Assembly: GCF_900111515.1 (NCBI RefSeq)
Contig: NZ_FOHS01000001.1
Span: 689,419 to 753,418, forward strand
Length of the DNA: 64,000 nt
Direction: 5' to 3'
Source of the DNA: Hymenobacter actinosclerus
GTDB taxonomy: Bacteria > Bacteroidota > Bacteroidia > Cytophagales > Hymenobacteraceae
Part shown: positions 17,845 through 26,204 of the stretch, piece after piece
Layout: each line of letters begins with the position of its first letter
Numbering within the stretch: the first letter of the stretch is position 1
The notes under the pieces: generated by a model
What the model saw: the letters and a program-made list of their open reading frames with translations, nothing else
Told to the model about the DNA's origin: nothing
Database searches by the model: none
Program-made: the position numbers and the translations under genes

Positions 17845-18888
17845 CTAAGCTGCCGTCGGCACCCGGCGGTTCATCACCCTAAACCACAGCGGCGGCACGG
17901 CGGCCAGCAGCATCATGCCGGGGTAGCCGGTGGGCATCTGGGGCGAGGCCGGCTGGTGGCGCAGAGTGTGGTAGGGCCGCGAGGCCAGGTAATGGTGGTC
18001 GGAGTGGCGGGTGAGCTCGTAGAGCAGGATGCGGCCCACGGCGTGCTCCGAGTTCCAGGAGTGCTGGGGCTGCACCCGTTCGTAGCCACCCGCAGCCGTG
18101 CGCTGCCGCAGCAGCCCGTAGTGCTCCACGTAGTTCACCAGCTGAAACAGCACTGCCCCCACCAGCGCCGCGCCCGCCCAGGCCAGTAGCCCCGGCCCGC
18201 CAGACACAAGCCCGACAATTACCACCGCCCCCAGCTGCACTGCCATAAATCGCAGCAGCTGGTTTTGTCCGCTCCAGGCCGTCGCCGCGCCATTGCGCCG
18301 CAGCCGCTCCGCTTCCAGGTGCCAGGCCGAGCGTAGTTCTCCGCCCAAAGCCCGCGGCAAAAACTGCCAGAACGGCTCGTTGAAGCGCGAGGTGGCCGGG
18401 TCGAGGGGCGTGGCCACGTGGCGGTGGTGGCCGCGGTTGTGCTCGATGAAAAAGTGCAGGTACAGCGCGCTGCCCAGTAGCACCTGCGCCAGCCGCTGCT
18501 CGTAGCCGCGGCTGCGGTGCCCCAGCTCGTGGGCCACATTGATGCCGAGCGAACCGCCGCAAATACCCATGCTCAGCACCAGCCCGGCCGTTTCGGCGCC
18601 CGTCAGCGGTACCCGCGTGAGTACCGCCAGATACCAAACCAGCAGCCCCACGTGCAGCGGTACGCACAGATACAGCAGCCAGTCGAAAAACGGGTGGTGC
18701 GGTGCGCCCGCCGTGGCCGGCGCGTTGCTGATGACGTTGCGCGGGGGCCACGCCAACTCCAGCAGCGGCACCAGCCCGAACACGAGCAGCGGCGTGGCCC
18801 AGGCCCACGGGCCCTGCCAGGCGAGGCCCGCCGCAACGCTGGCCGGTACGAGGTAGGCACTCAGGTAGCGAAGGTCGGCCGGGCGCAT
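17845..18888 (-). CDS. alkB: AlkB-type alkane 1-monooxygenase / membrane fatty-acid hydroxylase
   Basis: A 347-residue integral membrane di-iron hydroxylase. All histidine boxes of the AlkB subgroup are present: HELGH at 120-124, EHNRGHHRH at 149-157 followed by VATPLDPATSR, NYVEHYGLLR near 253-262, and RHSDHHYL near 296. Hydrophobic segments are spaced as in six-TM AlkB proteins. It would insert oxygen at terminal carbons of alkanes or related acyl chains, using rubredoxin-type electron donors not seen here. The start at 18888 (MRPADLRYLS) is taken over 19113 because the upstream part overlaps the divergent LysR gene. That regulator lies 99 bp away and is its likely controller. Confidence 0.88.
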   Translation of the reverse strand: MRPADLRYLSAYLVPASVAAGLAWQGPWAWATPLLVFGLVPLLELAWPPRNVISNAPATAGAPHHPFFDWLLYLCVPLHVGLLVWYLAVLTRVPLTGAETAGLVLSMGICGGSLGINVAHELGHRSRGYEQRLAQVLLGSALYLHFFIEHNRGHHRHVATPLDPATSRFNEPFWQFLPRALGGELRSAWHLEAERLRRNGAATAWSGQNQLLRFMAVQLGAVVIVGLVSGGPGLLAWAGAALVGAVLFQLVNYVEHYGLLRQRTAAGGYERVQPQHSWNSEHAVGRILLYELTRHSDHHYLASRPYHTLRHQPASPQMPTGYPGMMLLAAVPPLWFRVMNRRVPTAA

Positions 18889-18939
18889 AAACGGAAGTGT
18901 TTGGAAAGCAGAAGGTAAGCAGAAATTCAGGCCGCACCA

Positions 18940-18959
18940 ACTGCCGGCTACCGCGCAGT
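18940..18959. promoter_or_regulatory. Dyad ACTGC-N10-GCAGT, possible LysR operator
   Basis: An interrupted dyad sits in the 99-bp divergent gap between alkB and the LysR gene, where autoregulatory LysR sites are usually found. Evidence is position and symmetry only. Confidence 0.35.
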
Positions 18960-18987
18960 GGCAAAACCACCGTAATTTGCCGGCGCT

Positions 18988-19884
18988 ATGCTCTCCCAGG
19001 CCCACGAAGTCTTCCTCGAAGTTGCCCGCCAGCTCAGTTTCACGAAGGCGGGGCAGACGCTGTTTCTGAGCCAGTCGGCGGTGAGCAAGCGGGTGCGGGC
19101 CCTCGAAGAGCACTACAAAACCGGCCTGTTCGAGCGGCTGGGCAACAGCGTGCAGCTCACGCCCGCCGGCGGGCTGCTTTACCAGAAACTACTGCTGGCC
19201 CGGCAGCTCCAGCACGAGCTGCATCTCGAATTCGCCGCCCTCAGCCCCGCCTTTTCGCCCCCGCTCGATATGGTTATCGGGGCCAGCACCACTATTTCGC
19301 TCTACGTGATTCCGCCGGTGCTTTCGGCCTATCTGGGGCAGTTCCCGAACACCCGGCTCACGCTTAAAAACCGCAACTCCGAAAACATCCTGCGCGCCCT
19401 GCTCGAACACGAAATCGACCTGGGCATCATCGAGGGCATTCACCGGGTCAGCAACGTTACCTATACGCCCCTGCTCACCGACGAGGTAGTGGCTGTGTGC
19501 TCGGGCCGCAACCCGCTGCTGCGCCAGCCGCTGCTGGCCGCCGACCTGCTGCGCACGCCTGTGGCCCTGCGCGAAACCGGCTCGGGCACCTTGGCCGTGC
19601 TCGAAGAAGCCTTGGCCGCCAAGGGCATCCGCCTCGCCGATTTGCCGGTGAAAGTGCGCCTGGGCGGCACCGAGGCCCTCAAGAACTTCGTCCGCGTGGA
19701 TACCTGCCTGGCCTTCCTGCCCCGCCAGGCCGTAACCAAGGAGCTGGCTGCCGGCGAGCTGATTGAAGTGCCCATTCTGGATTTGAGCCTGGTGCGCCAC
19801 TTCGAATTCGTGCAGCGCAAAGGCACCGAAAACAATCAGCCCTACAAAACCTTCGTGCAGTTCGCCCGGCGGTATTATAGTTGA
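18988..19884 (+). CDS. LysR-family transcriptional regulator
   Basis: A 298-residue LysR regulator. The N-terminal winged helix-turn-helix is clear (FLEVARQLSFTKAGQTLF then LSQSAVSKRVRALEE), followed by a linker helix and a periplasmic-binding-like effector domain from about residue 90 (LDMVIGASTTISLYVIPPVL, GIIEGI, VRVDTCLAFLPRQAV). The effector is not readable; the sequence looks closer to the CysB/YeiE-like branch than to NAC or CatR. It is divergent from alkB with a candidate operator dyad between them, so it probably controls alkB and itself. Confidence 0.92.
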   Translation: MLSQAHEVFLEVARQLSFTKAGQTLFLSQSAVSKRVRALEEHYKTGLFERLGNSVQLTPAGGLLYQKLLLARQLQHELHLEFAALSPAFSPPLDMVIGASTTISLYVIPPVLSAYLGQFPNTRLTLKNRNSENILRALLEHEIDLGIIEGIHRVSNVTYTPLLTDEVVAVCSGRNPLLRQPLLAADLLRTPVALRETGSGTLAVLEEALAAKGIRLADLPVKVRLGGTEALKNFVRVDTCLAFLPRQAVTKELAAGELIEVPILDLSLVRHFEFVQRKGTENNQPYKTFVQFARRYYS

Positions 19885-19885
19885 A

Positions 19886-19980
19886 TTGCCAGTTGCCAGT
19901 TATCAGGAAAGAACGTCATTCTCCGCTCCACTCAGAATGACGTTCTTTCCTGACAACTGATAACTGATAACTGGCAACTG
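19886..19980. repeat. Nested inverted repeat: CAGTTGCCAGTT words around a GTCATTCT hairpin
   Basis: Inner arms 19903-19922 and 19934-19953 are perfect over 20 bp around an 11-bp loop. Outer flanks are built of reiterated AACTGATAACTGG-type words that also pair. It follows the LysR stop by one base and could act as its terminator. Confidence 0.8.
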
Positions 19981-20070
19981 ACAACACATTCCTAATGGGT
20001 ATAGCCTATTCCAAGTAGCCATTTGTTTTCGGCATAGATGACGGGGAGCTTTGCGTTCAACTCCCTGCCT

Positions 20071-21273
20071 ATGAACCCGACCATCGAAACCCTCACCCGC
20101 CTGCACGAGCTCGAATGCTCCGAGTGCGGCCAACCCCATTCCGCCCACCAGCTGCAACTCGTGTCCGAGTGCCACCAGATGCCGCTGGTTGCCACTTACG
20201 ACCTGCGGGAGCGGCTTTCCCGCTCCGCCGCCATCAACCTGGCCGACGCTTCGATGTGGCGCTACCGGGCGCTGCTGCCTTTGCTCGACGATAAGAACAA
20301 GGTGAGCCTGGGCGAAGGATTTACGCCGCTGCTGCACCTGCCCACCCTGGGCGGCCGCTACGAGCTGCCCCACCTGCTGCTCAAGGATGAAGGCCAGAAC
20401 CCCACCGGCTCGTTCAAGGCCCGGGGCCTGAGCATGGCCGTTTCCAAGGCCAAGGAGCTGGGCGCCACCGGCTGCATCATCCCGACGGCTGGCAACGCGG
20501 GCGTGGCCCTGGCTGCCTACTGCGCCCGGGCGGGCCTGCGGGCCGTGGTAGCCATGCCCCGCCACACGCCCAAGGCATTCAAAGAAGCGTGCTACTGGTA
20601 CGGGGCCGAAGTGCAGCTCATCGACGGCCTCATCAACGACTGCGCCGCCTGGGTGCGCCAGCGCAACGCCGACGGCCAGCTGCTCGACGTTTCGACTCTA
20701 AAGGAGCCCTACCGCCTCGAAGGCAAGAAAACCATGGGCTACGAGCTGGCCGAGCAGCTGGGCTGGCAGCTGCCCGACGTGCTGCTGTATCCGGCCGGCG
20801 GCGGCACCGGCCTCATTGGCATCTGGAAGGCCTTCCGCGAGATGCAGCAGCTGGGCTGGCTGGCTCCCGATGCCAAGCTGTCCCGCATGGTAGCCGTGCA
20901 GGCCGATGCCTGCCAGCCGCTGGTAGCCACCTACACGGGCCAACAAGCCAACTGCCACGACTATGTGGGCCGCCCCTCCATTGCCAACGGCCTGGCCGTA
21001 CCCCGCCCCCTGGGTGAGAAAATGATGCTGCGCGTGCTGGCCGAATCCAACGGCACGGCTCTGAGCATCACCGACGAGGAAATGATAGAAGGGATGCGCG
21101 AGCTGGCCCGGCACGAAGGCCTGTTTGTGGCCCCCGAGGGCGGGGCCGTCTGGATAGCCGCCCGCAAACTGCTGGCCTCGGGCTGGATTGCGCCCGGCGA
21201 GCGGATCCTGCTGCTCAACACCGGTTCGGCCCAGAAATACCTCGACAACGTGGAGGGCCGCTGGGAGAAGTAA
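20071..21273 (+). CDS. thrC: Threonine synthase
   Basis: A 400-residue PLP enzyme converting O-phosphohomoserine to threonine. An N-terminal cysteine-bearing segment (LECSECG) precedes the fold type II core. The PLP lysine is K116 in PTGSFKARG; the substrate loop TAGNAG and the phosphate-binding PAGGGTG follow in the expected order. Length and motifs fit the threonine-synthase branch rather than cysteine synthase. The start at 20071 (MNPTIETLTR) avoids an upstream extension (20038) without family sequence. It stands alone here, with no homoserine kinase or dehydrogenase nearby. A hairpin terminator follows at 21310-21330. Confidence 0.88.
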   Translation: MNPTIETLTRLHELECSECGQPHSAHQLQLVSECHQMPLVATYDLRERLSRSAAINLADASMWRYRALLPLLDDKNKVSLGEGFTPLLHLPTLGGRYELPHLLLKDEGQNPTGSFKARGLSMAVSKAKELGATGCIIPTAGNAGVALAAYCARAGLRAVVAMPRHTPKAFKEACYWYGAEVQLIDGLINDCAAWVRQRNADGQLLDVSTLKEPYRLEGKKTMGYELAEQLGWQLPDVLLYPAGGGTGLIGIWKAFREMQQLGWLAPDAKLSRMVAVQADACQPLVATYTGQQANCHDYVGRPSIANGLAVPRPLGEKMMLRVLAESNGTALSITDEEMIEGMRELARHEGLFVAPEGGAVWIAARKLLASGWIAPGERILLLNTGSAQKYLDNVEGRWEK

Positions 21274-21309
21274 CGAAGCTGTAAGCAGCTCCAACAGTTC
21301 GGCAGTTCG

Positions 21310-21330
21310 GCGGGGCAAATTTTGCCCCGC
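21310..21330. terminator. Hairpin between thrC and the yggU-like gene
   Basis: GCGGGGCAAA and TTTGCCCCGC form a compact 10-bp stem between convergent genes. It can serve both strands. Confidence 0.75.
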
Positions 21331-21352
21331 TGCTTTCTGATTCTCGGGCCGG

Positions 21353-21622
21353 CTACCTGCTAAACCTGCCCAGCGCCGCCCGGAACTCCTGCTCACTGAT
21401 TCCCCCGATTTCCACCTTTTTAAAGGGCGCAGTGTGGCCGCTGAGCAGTGTGAGGCTGGATTTGCTCACGCCAAACACCTCGGCCATATAGGCCAGCAGG
21501 CAGGTGTTGGCCTTGCCATCCTGGGCCGGGGCGTGCAGCCGCACGGTTACGGTGCCGTCGGCCGCTACCAACAACTGATTCTGGCGGGCATTGGGCCTGG
21601 CTTTGAGGTGCAGTACCGGCAC
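21353..21622 (-). CDS. YggU-family (DUF167) protein
   Basis: An 89-residue small alpha/beta protein of the YggU/DUF167 family, conserved across bacteria and of unknown function. Family features are the opening strand with PNARQNQLLV, VTVRLHAPAQDGKAN, and the closing helix with SGHTAPFKKVEIGGIS. Its stop converges with thrC across a hairpin. The upstream small membrane protein gene ends 3 bp away, so the two are probably cotranscribed. Confidence 0.85.
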   Translation of the reverse strand: MPVLHLKARPNARQNQLLVAADGTVTVRLHAPAQDGKANTCLLAYMAEVFGVSKSSLTLLSGHTAPFKKVEIGGISEQEFRAALGRFSR

Positions 21623-21625
21623 TGT

Positions 21626-21826
21626 TTATGCCGGCGAGTTGTAGGCGTCGTACACGTTCCAGGCCCAGATCAGGAAGGGCACCACGATGGTCCAGACCAG
21701 CAGAAAGCTGATGGTGCCGCCCACGGCCCAGATCAGAAAAGCCTTCAGAAACTGGCCCTTAATCAGTTGACCCAGGCCGGGGAAGAAAAAGGAAACCAGG
21801 GCGGGCATGCCATACGTCTGTTTCAT
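21626..21826 (-). CDS. Small membrane protein, TM2-like
   Basis: A 66-residue protein with two hydrophobic helices. The first half (MPALVSFFFPGLGQLIKGQF) carries the F-x-P-G-L-G-Q turn typical of TM2-type small membrane proteins. The second is a helix rich in I, W and V (ISFLLVWTIVVPFLIWAW). Function is unknown. It sits 3 bp upstream of the yggU-like gene. Confidence 0.8.
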   Translation of the reverse strand: MKQTYGMPALVSFFFPGLGQLIKGQFLKAFLIWAVGGTISFLLVWTIVVPFLIWAWNVYDAYNSPA

Positions 21827-21934
21827 AGCAAGGAGGAAGATGGGGGTGGGGAAAGGTGAGGGGCGAAAGGTAAGGGGGCAAGGAGGAAATGTACGAATTG
21901 ACAGGGGCTCTGCTGCTTTTAGCTGCTCGCCTGC

Positions 21935-22744
21935 TTACCCCTTCGCCTCCTGCTCGTCCTTCACGCCATTAACGCGCGCCTGTCCGAAGGGGCAGCGTTC
22001 CAGCAACGGGCAACGGCCGCAGGCGGGCGTGTGGAAGTAGCAGCACTTCTGACCGTGGAACATGAGCACCTCGTGGTGGTCGTACACCTGCTGGGCGTCC
22101 CAGTCGGGGGGCAGTAGGGCCGCCAGCTGCTTGTGGGCCGCCGCCTCGCCTACTTTGGGACCGATGAGGCCCAGGCGCTGGGCCACGCGGTGGTGGTGGC
22201 TGTCGACGGGCATGGCCGGGCGGCGCAGGGTGCTGAACAGCAGCACGGCGGCGCTGGTTTTGGGCCCCACGCCGGGCAGCAGCTCCAGCCAGGCCCGCGC
22301 CTCCGGAATGGGTAAATCAGCCAGAAACTCCAGGTCGCAGGGGCCGCCGCAGCGCTGGCCTACTTCGCGCAGTATCTGCTGGAGCCGGGGCGCCTTCTGC
22401 TCGGGCCAGGTGCAGGGACTGATGGCGGCCTCGACTTCGTTCGTGGGAGCGTCGCGCACTTCGTCCCAGGTCGGGAAGCGGGCCCGCAGTTGCTGGTAGG
22501 CCCGGTGCGAGTCCTGATTGCGGGTGCGGTGGGAAAGCAGCGAGCTGATCAGCTCGCTGAGTGGGTCTTTGGTGGCAAAAAAGGCCACCGGGCAGCCGTA
22601 TTCGGTGCAGAGCCTGGCGTGGGTCCATAAGGCCAGCTCCCGGCGCTCGGGCAGGTCGAGTTCAGTAGCGGAAGCAGGGGAGGGTTTCACCCGCTTGCCT
22701 ACGCAGACCCGGGGTGGCGGTTGCCAGAAAGCCATTCCGAGCAT
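21935..22744 (-). CDS. Endonuclease III-like DNA glycosylase (HhH-GPD with 4Fe-4S)
   Basis: A 269-residue base-excision glycosylase/AP-lyase of the Nth/HhH-GPD superfamily. The helix-hairpin-helix ELLPGVGPKTSAAV supplies the catalytic lysine, and PVDSHHHRV the catalytic aspartate (VDTHV in Nth). Four cysteines for the iron-sulfur cluster follow in the C-terminal loop (KCCYFHTPACGRCPLLERC). The protein is about 55 residues longer than E. coli Nth at the N terminus. It therefore may be a divergent Nth paralog; substrate preference is not readable. Exact start is uncertain (22744 or 22735). Confidence 0.85.
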   Translation of the reverse strand: MLGMAFWQPPPRVCVGKRVKPSPASATELDLPERRELALWTHARLCTEYGCPVAFFATKDPLSELISSLLSHRTRNQDSHRAYQQLRARFPTWDEVRDAPTNEVEAAISPCTWPEQKAPRLQQILREVGQRCGGPCDLEFLADLPIPEARAWLELLPGVGPKTSAAVLLFSTLRRPAMPVDSHHHRVAQRLGLIGPKVGEAAAHKQLAALLPPDWDAQQVYDHHEVLMFHGQKCCYFHTPACGRCPLLERCPFGQARVNGVKDEQEAKG

Positions 22745-23041
22745 GTGGCCCCTAGAGCCAGACTGGGCAGCCCTGGTCGAAGAACCTCACGTGCCATAGT
22801 CATTCCTGATGACGGGGTCACCATTGCACGCGAGATTCTTTGCGCTGCTCAGAATGGCGTTTTTTTTCTCTAACCCCTAACTGAACTGACAGGCTAATTT
22901 GGTGTACAGAACGTCATTCAGAGCGCAGCGAAGAATCTCGCTCGAACAGACGTTGGACGAATTCAGGCGAGATTCTTCGCTGCGCTCTGAATGACGTTCC
23001 GCATACCAATTTATCTTGTCAATTCACCTAACCCCTAACCC
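22745..23041. other. Gap filled by a nested inverted repeat
   Basis: No gene seen. The centre is the 31-bp perfect inverted repeat at 22911-22997. Outside it, CTAACCCCTAACTGAACTGACA on one side and the near-complementary TTGTCAATTCACCTAACCCC on the other extend the symmetry, with short CCCTAAC words. Confidence 0.6.
22911..22997. repeat. ACGTCATTCAGAGCGCAGCG inverted repeat, perfect 31-bp arms
   Basis: Arms 22911-22941 and 22967-22997 are exact reverse complements with a 25-bp loop. The sequence is a relative of the GTCATCCTGAGC family, sharing GTCAT and GCGAAG words but otherwise different. Confidence 0.88.
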
Positions 23042-23926
23042 CTAACGCCCGGTGTTATACAGCAGCACGGCCTGCTTGACGCTGTTCTGCGACTTGCCGC
23101 CGATAACCAGCGGCACAATGGCCAGCGGAATAGCCGCGTACACCAGCGGCGACACCGAAAACCCGTTGGTGCTGTTGCTGTTGCCAAAGCTTGACAGTAC
23201 GCCCGCCAGCAGCAGGCCACCCGCGCCTACATAGCTGAGCGTCGTTATTCTCTGGTAGCGGCGGGCATCGGCCAGCAATTGCTGCGAGGCGGGGCTGTCG
23301 GTAGTGGCCAGCTGCAGGTTGCGGATGCTCAGGTCCTCGATCGGGCCATTGTCTTTGCTGAAATACTCGTTGCGCACCGTGCGGTAGCCGCCCATCCCGT
23401 AGGGGCTGTACCCGCCGTAGCCGTACCCACCGTAGCCGCCGTAGGGGTTGTTCATATACTGCTGGCTGGTGATGGAGTACAGGCTGATGCGGCCTACCCG
23501 GTCGCGGCGCAGGGTGCTTTCGCGCTTGCTGCGGCCGGGCAGGGTGGTGCGCACATAGAAGCCGGTTTCGTCCTCGTAGTAGCGTACATCGTTGAAATCG
23601 AGCTTCTGCTGCCCATCGATCAGCAGAAACATGCGCCCGAAAACGGGGCTGCGCACCTGCACATCGTAGCCTCGCAGCACTTCGCCCGTTTTCAGGCCCA
23701 CGGCGTAGCGGGTGGTGTTGGCCGGTGGCAGCGGCGCCCGGCGCGGGTCGGGGGCCGGGGCCGTGGGGGCCGGCGCCAGAACCGGCTGCGTGGCCGGCGC
23801 CGCCGGGCGGGTCGTGTCGGGCAGGGCAGGAGCGGGCACCGTGCTCAACTCGCGGGGCGTTTGCTGGGCCAGGGCTGGCTGGGCAAAGGCGCTCAGCGCC
23901 AACAAAGGAATAAATCGAAGCAGCAT
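23042..23926 (-). CDS. Hypothetical secreted or membrane-anchored protein with a Gly/Tyr-rich segment
   Basis: I do not recognise this 294-residue protein. The start at 23926 gives a Sec signal (MLLRFIPLLALSAFAQPALAQ). A Pro/Ala-rich linker (30-80) precedes a beta-rich domain beginning VGLKTGEVLRGYDVQVRSP, in which a KLDFNDVRYYEDETGFYVRT stretch resembles domains seen in other Bacteroidota surface proteins. A Gly/Tyr-rich run (YGGYGGYGYGGYSPYGMGGY) follows, and two hydrophobic C-terminal segments suggest membrane insertion. A TATTTTCG box lies 23 nt before the ATG. Confidence 0.65.
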   Translation of the reverse strand: MLLRFIPLLALSAFAQPALAQQTPRELSTVPAPALPDTTRPAAPATQPVLAPAPTAPAPDPRRAPLPPANTTRYAVGLKTGEVLRGYDVQVRSPVFGRMFLLIDGQQKLDFNDVRYYEDETGFYVRTTLPGRSKRESTLRRDRVGRISLYSITSQQYMNNPYGGYGGYGYGGYSPYGMGGYRTVRNEYFSKDNGPIEDLSIRNLQLATTDSPASQQLLADARRYQRITTLSYVGAGGLLLAGVLSSFGNSNSTNGFSVSPLVYAAIPLAIVPLVIGGKSQNSVKQAVLLYNTGR

Positions 23927-23949
23927 AGAGGCAAATAACGCAGAAAGCC

Positions 23950-23957
23950 CGAAAATA
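23950..23957 (-). promoter_or_regulatory. Candidate -7 box TATTTTCG
   Basis: On the minus strand TATTTTCG stands 23 nt before the ATG at 23926, the same spacing as the TAnnTTCG boxes before the Uma2 and alpha-2-macroglobulin genes. Confidence 0.45.
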
Positions 23958-24128
23958 CGGGTAGTGCACCGCCGCACCACTCGCCCGAAAAGCGCCGTCC
24001 GTTGGTTGGCGACCCCGCGCGGGACCCCGCGATATTCATGCCGGGTTGCCCAGGGTGGCGGGCGGGCTAAACGGCCCCGCCTGGCCAGTTGGCCTGGGGC
24101 CGCCGGCCGCAGCCCGGTCCGGCCTGCC

Positions 24129-24136
24129 TATCTTTG
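24129..24136 (+). promoter_or_regulatory. -7 box TATCTTTG upstream of the rRNA methyltransferase
   Basis: A perfect TAnnTTTG box lies 39 nt before the ATG at 24176. A -33 TTTG is not obvious at the usual distance. Confidence 0.5.
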
Positions 24137-24175
24137 GCGCTGCCCGGCCCGTTCCGCCGCCTGCTCTACCCGCTT

Positions 24176-24988
24176 ATGTCCGCTCCCGACGCCATTACCT
24201 CGCCCCAGAACCCGCGCATCAAAAACCTGCTGCGGCTCCAGCAGAAATCGTCGGAGCGTCGCAGCCAGGGCCTCACCATTATCGAAGGATTGCGCGAGCT
24301 GACCATTGCTCGCGCCAATGGCATAGAGGTGCCCACCGTGTTTGTGTGCGCCGAGCTGGCCGGTCCGGCTCACGAAGCCGAGCTGCGGGCACTGTTTGCC
24401 GGCTCCGGTACCGAGTGGGTCGAAGTATCGAAGGCCGTGTTTGGCAAGGTCGCCTACCGCGAAGGCTCCGACGGCGTACTGGCCCTGGCCCGCCCGCCCC
24501 AGCATACGCTCGAAAGCCTCGTACTGCCCGAAAACCCGCTGCTGCTGGTGCTCGAAGCCGTGGAGAAGCCCGGCAACCTGGGCGCCATCCTGCGCACCGC
24601 CGACGCGGCCCGCGCTACCGCTGTCATCGTCTGCGACCCGCGCACCGACCTGTTCAACCCCAACGCCATCCGCAGCAGCATCGGCTGCTCGTTCACGGTG
24701 CCCACCGTGGCCACCTCGCGCCCCGAGCTGCTGGCCTGGTGCGCCGCCCGCGGCATCCGCACCTACGCCGCCGCCCTCACCGAAGCCGCCGTGCCCTACA
24801 CGAGCTGCGACTTTCGTGGCCCTACGGCCCTGGTAATGGGCACCGAAGCCGACGGCCTCACCCCCGAGCTGATGGCGGCCTGCGACCAGACCATCATCAT
24901 CCCCATGCAGGGCTACATCGACTCGCTCAACGTAAGCACGGCCACCGCCATTCTCACCTTCGAAGCCGTGCGCCAGCGCGGTGCTTAA
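24176..24988 (+). CDS. SpoU/TrmH-family RNA 2'-O-methyltransferase
   Basis: A 270-residue SPOUT methyltransferase with an N-terminal substrate-binding domain (SPQNPRIKNLLRLQQKSSER) and the C-terminal knotted SAM-binding domain: LVLEAVEKPGNLGAILRTAD (motif 1), LVMGTEADGLTPEL (motif 2) and IIPMQGYIDSLNVSTATAI (motif 3, with the N and S of SLNVS). Substrate is probably 23S rRNA or tRNA; the exact nucleotide cannot be read. The start at 24176 begins family sequence just after a TATCTTTG box; an upstream ATG at 24089 would include the promoter. The acylphosphatase gene follows after 26 bp and is likely cotranscribed. Confidence 0.88.
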   Translation: MSAPDAITSPQNPRIKNLLRLQQKSSERRSQGLTIIEGLRELTIARANGIEVPTVFVCAELAGPAHEAELRALFAGSGTEWVEVSKAVFGKVAYREGSDGVLALARPPQHTLESLVLPENPLLLVLEAVEKPGNLGAILRTADAARATAVIVCDPRTDLFNPNAIRSSIGCSFTVPTVATSRPELLAWCAARGIRTYAAALTEAAVPYTSCDFRGPTALVMGTEADGLTPELMAACDQTIIIPMQGYIDSLNVSTATAILTFEAVRQRGA

Positions 24989-25014
24989 CCGGTCAGTCTG
25001 CTCGCCTTCACTCT

Positions 25015-25299
25015 ATGACTTCAGCCACTGAACACCGCACTTTTACAGTCTACGGCCGCGTACAGGGCGTCTTCTTCCGCCAGAGCACCCGGCAGCAGGC
25101 CCGGGCGCTGGGCCTCAACGGCTACGCCCGCAACAACCCCGACGGCACCGTGACCATTGAAGCCGAAGGCCCCGCCGATGCCCTGGCTGCGCTGGAAAGC
25201 TGGTGCCGGCAAGGTGGCCCCGTAGCGGCGCGGGTTGATAGAGTAGAGGTAACGAGCGGCGCGGTGCAGGGCCACGAGGCATTTGAGGTGCGCGGCTAG
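25015..25299 (+). CDS. acyP: Acylphosphatase
   Basis: A 94-residue cytosolic acylphosphatase hydrolysing carboxyl-phosphate bonds such as in acyl phosphates. Signature 1, VYGRVQGVFFRQSTRQQA, holds the phosphate-binding Arg, and GYARNNPDGTV supplies the catalytic Asn. Length is typical. The start at 25015 lies in a frame open far upstream, but that part is a shadow of the methyltransferase gene. It ends 10 bp from the convergent DUF2071 gene. Confidence 0.92.
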   Translation: MTSATEHRTFTVYGRVQGVFFRQSTRQQARALGLNGYARNNPDGTVTIEAEGPADALAALESWCRQGGPVAARVDRVEVTSGAVQGHEAFEVRG

Positions 25300-25309
25300 G
25301 TCTGCAGGG

Positions 25310-26059
25310 TTACACGCGCCGCAAACTCTGCACGGTTACGTCGAGCGGGGCGGCGGCGTGGAGCAGCGGCGGCCCCACAGGCGTGGGCAGACCGTGGCTT
25401 TCCAGCAGCGTTGAGTTCCACTCCTGCAGCGTGGCCTCATAAAGCTGCCAGGGCTGGTGCCAGAGCCGTCCGCGCCACAGGCCGGGCCCGTGGTGGCCGG
25501 CGCGCACATCGGGGCCGGCCGTGTACAGGCAATAGCGTTCGGTGAGGAAGTAGGCCAGCGTGCCCGGCTGGGCCAGCGGCAGAGCCGCCCCCGGCGTCCA
25601 GGTCGCGGCGAAAGTAGCGGGGGCAGTGCCGCGGTGGGTGCGCTCGGCCACGGCCCGCAGCTGGCCCTGAGTTTCGGTGAGCGTCATGCGGGCGTGCAGG
25701 TAGGGCAAATGGAAGAGCGTGCGGGCCGCCCACACGCCCAGCGGCTGGGTGGCATCGAGCGAGAGAAACCACACGCCGGGCACCCCATCGAGCGTGGCGT
25801 AGGTGCGCACGTTCAGCTCGTGCAGCGCGCTCAGCCCCGGCACGGCCGGCAAACCCAGCGGCCGGATATGGCTCATCGTAAACGGCACCACCCCCAGCCA
25901 GGCCTGCCCCTCAAATAAATCCAGCTCCAGCCGGGCCGGCAGGTAGGGCCGCAGGATTTCGGGCGGCACCGGCCAGTGGGCAAACAGCAGGTTGCTCCAG
26001 CGCTGCCGCATCAGGGGCAGGCGGCGGTTGGCAGGCGGAAAGGAATCGGAAGCGGGCAC
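25310..26059 (-). CDS. DUF2071/YqjF-family protein
   Basis: A 249-residue cytosolic protein of the DUF2071 (YqjF) family, which has a fold related to acetoacetate decarboxylase and no known reaction. Family words seen are MRQRWSNLLFAHWPVPPEIL, LELDLFEGQAWLGVVPF, ELNVRTYATLDGVPGVWFLS and FLTERYCLYTA. No catalytic lysine is identifiable. It converges with the acylphosphatase gene. Start at 26059 or the internal Met at residue 17 are both possible. Confidence 0.85.
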   Translation of the reverse strand: MPASDSFPPANRRLPLMRQRWSNLLFAHWPVPPEILRPYLPARLELDLFEGQAWLGVVPFTMSHIRPLGLPAVPGLSALHELNVRTYATLDGVPGVWFLSLDATQPLGVWAARTLFHLPYLHARMTLTETQGQLRAVAERTHRGTAPATFAATWTPGAALPLAQPGTLAYFLTERYCLYTAGPDVRAGHHGPGLWRGRLWHQPWQLYEATLQEWNSTLLESHGLPTPVGPPLLHAAAPLDVTVQSLRRV

Positions 26060-26204
26060 GGGGTAGAAGTGGGGTTGCAGTCAGTTGCTTCTTCAACCGC
26101 CACCGCCGTTAACGGTTGCAGCGCATTGACACTTCCACCAAGCAAAAGCGGCGCGGAACTAATTGTTCCACGCCGCATCTGGCCTTAAGGCATTAAGGGG
26201 CTGT

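Noticed and set aside
17704..18189. Plus-strand ORF over the alkB 3' end
   Set aside because: It is antisense to the alkB histidine boxes and Arg/Gly/His-rich.
24046..25014. Long in-frame extension of acylphosphatase
   Set aside because: This stretch is the shadow of the rRNA methyltransferase gene; acylphosphatases start at the VYGRVQG region.
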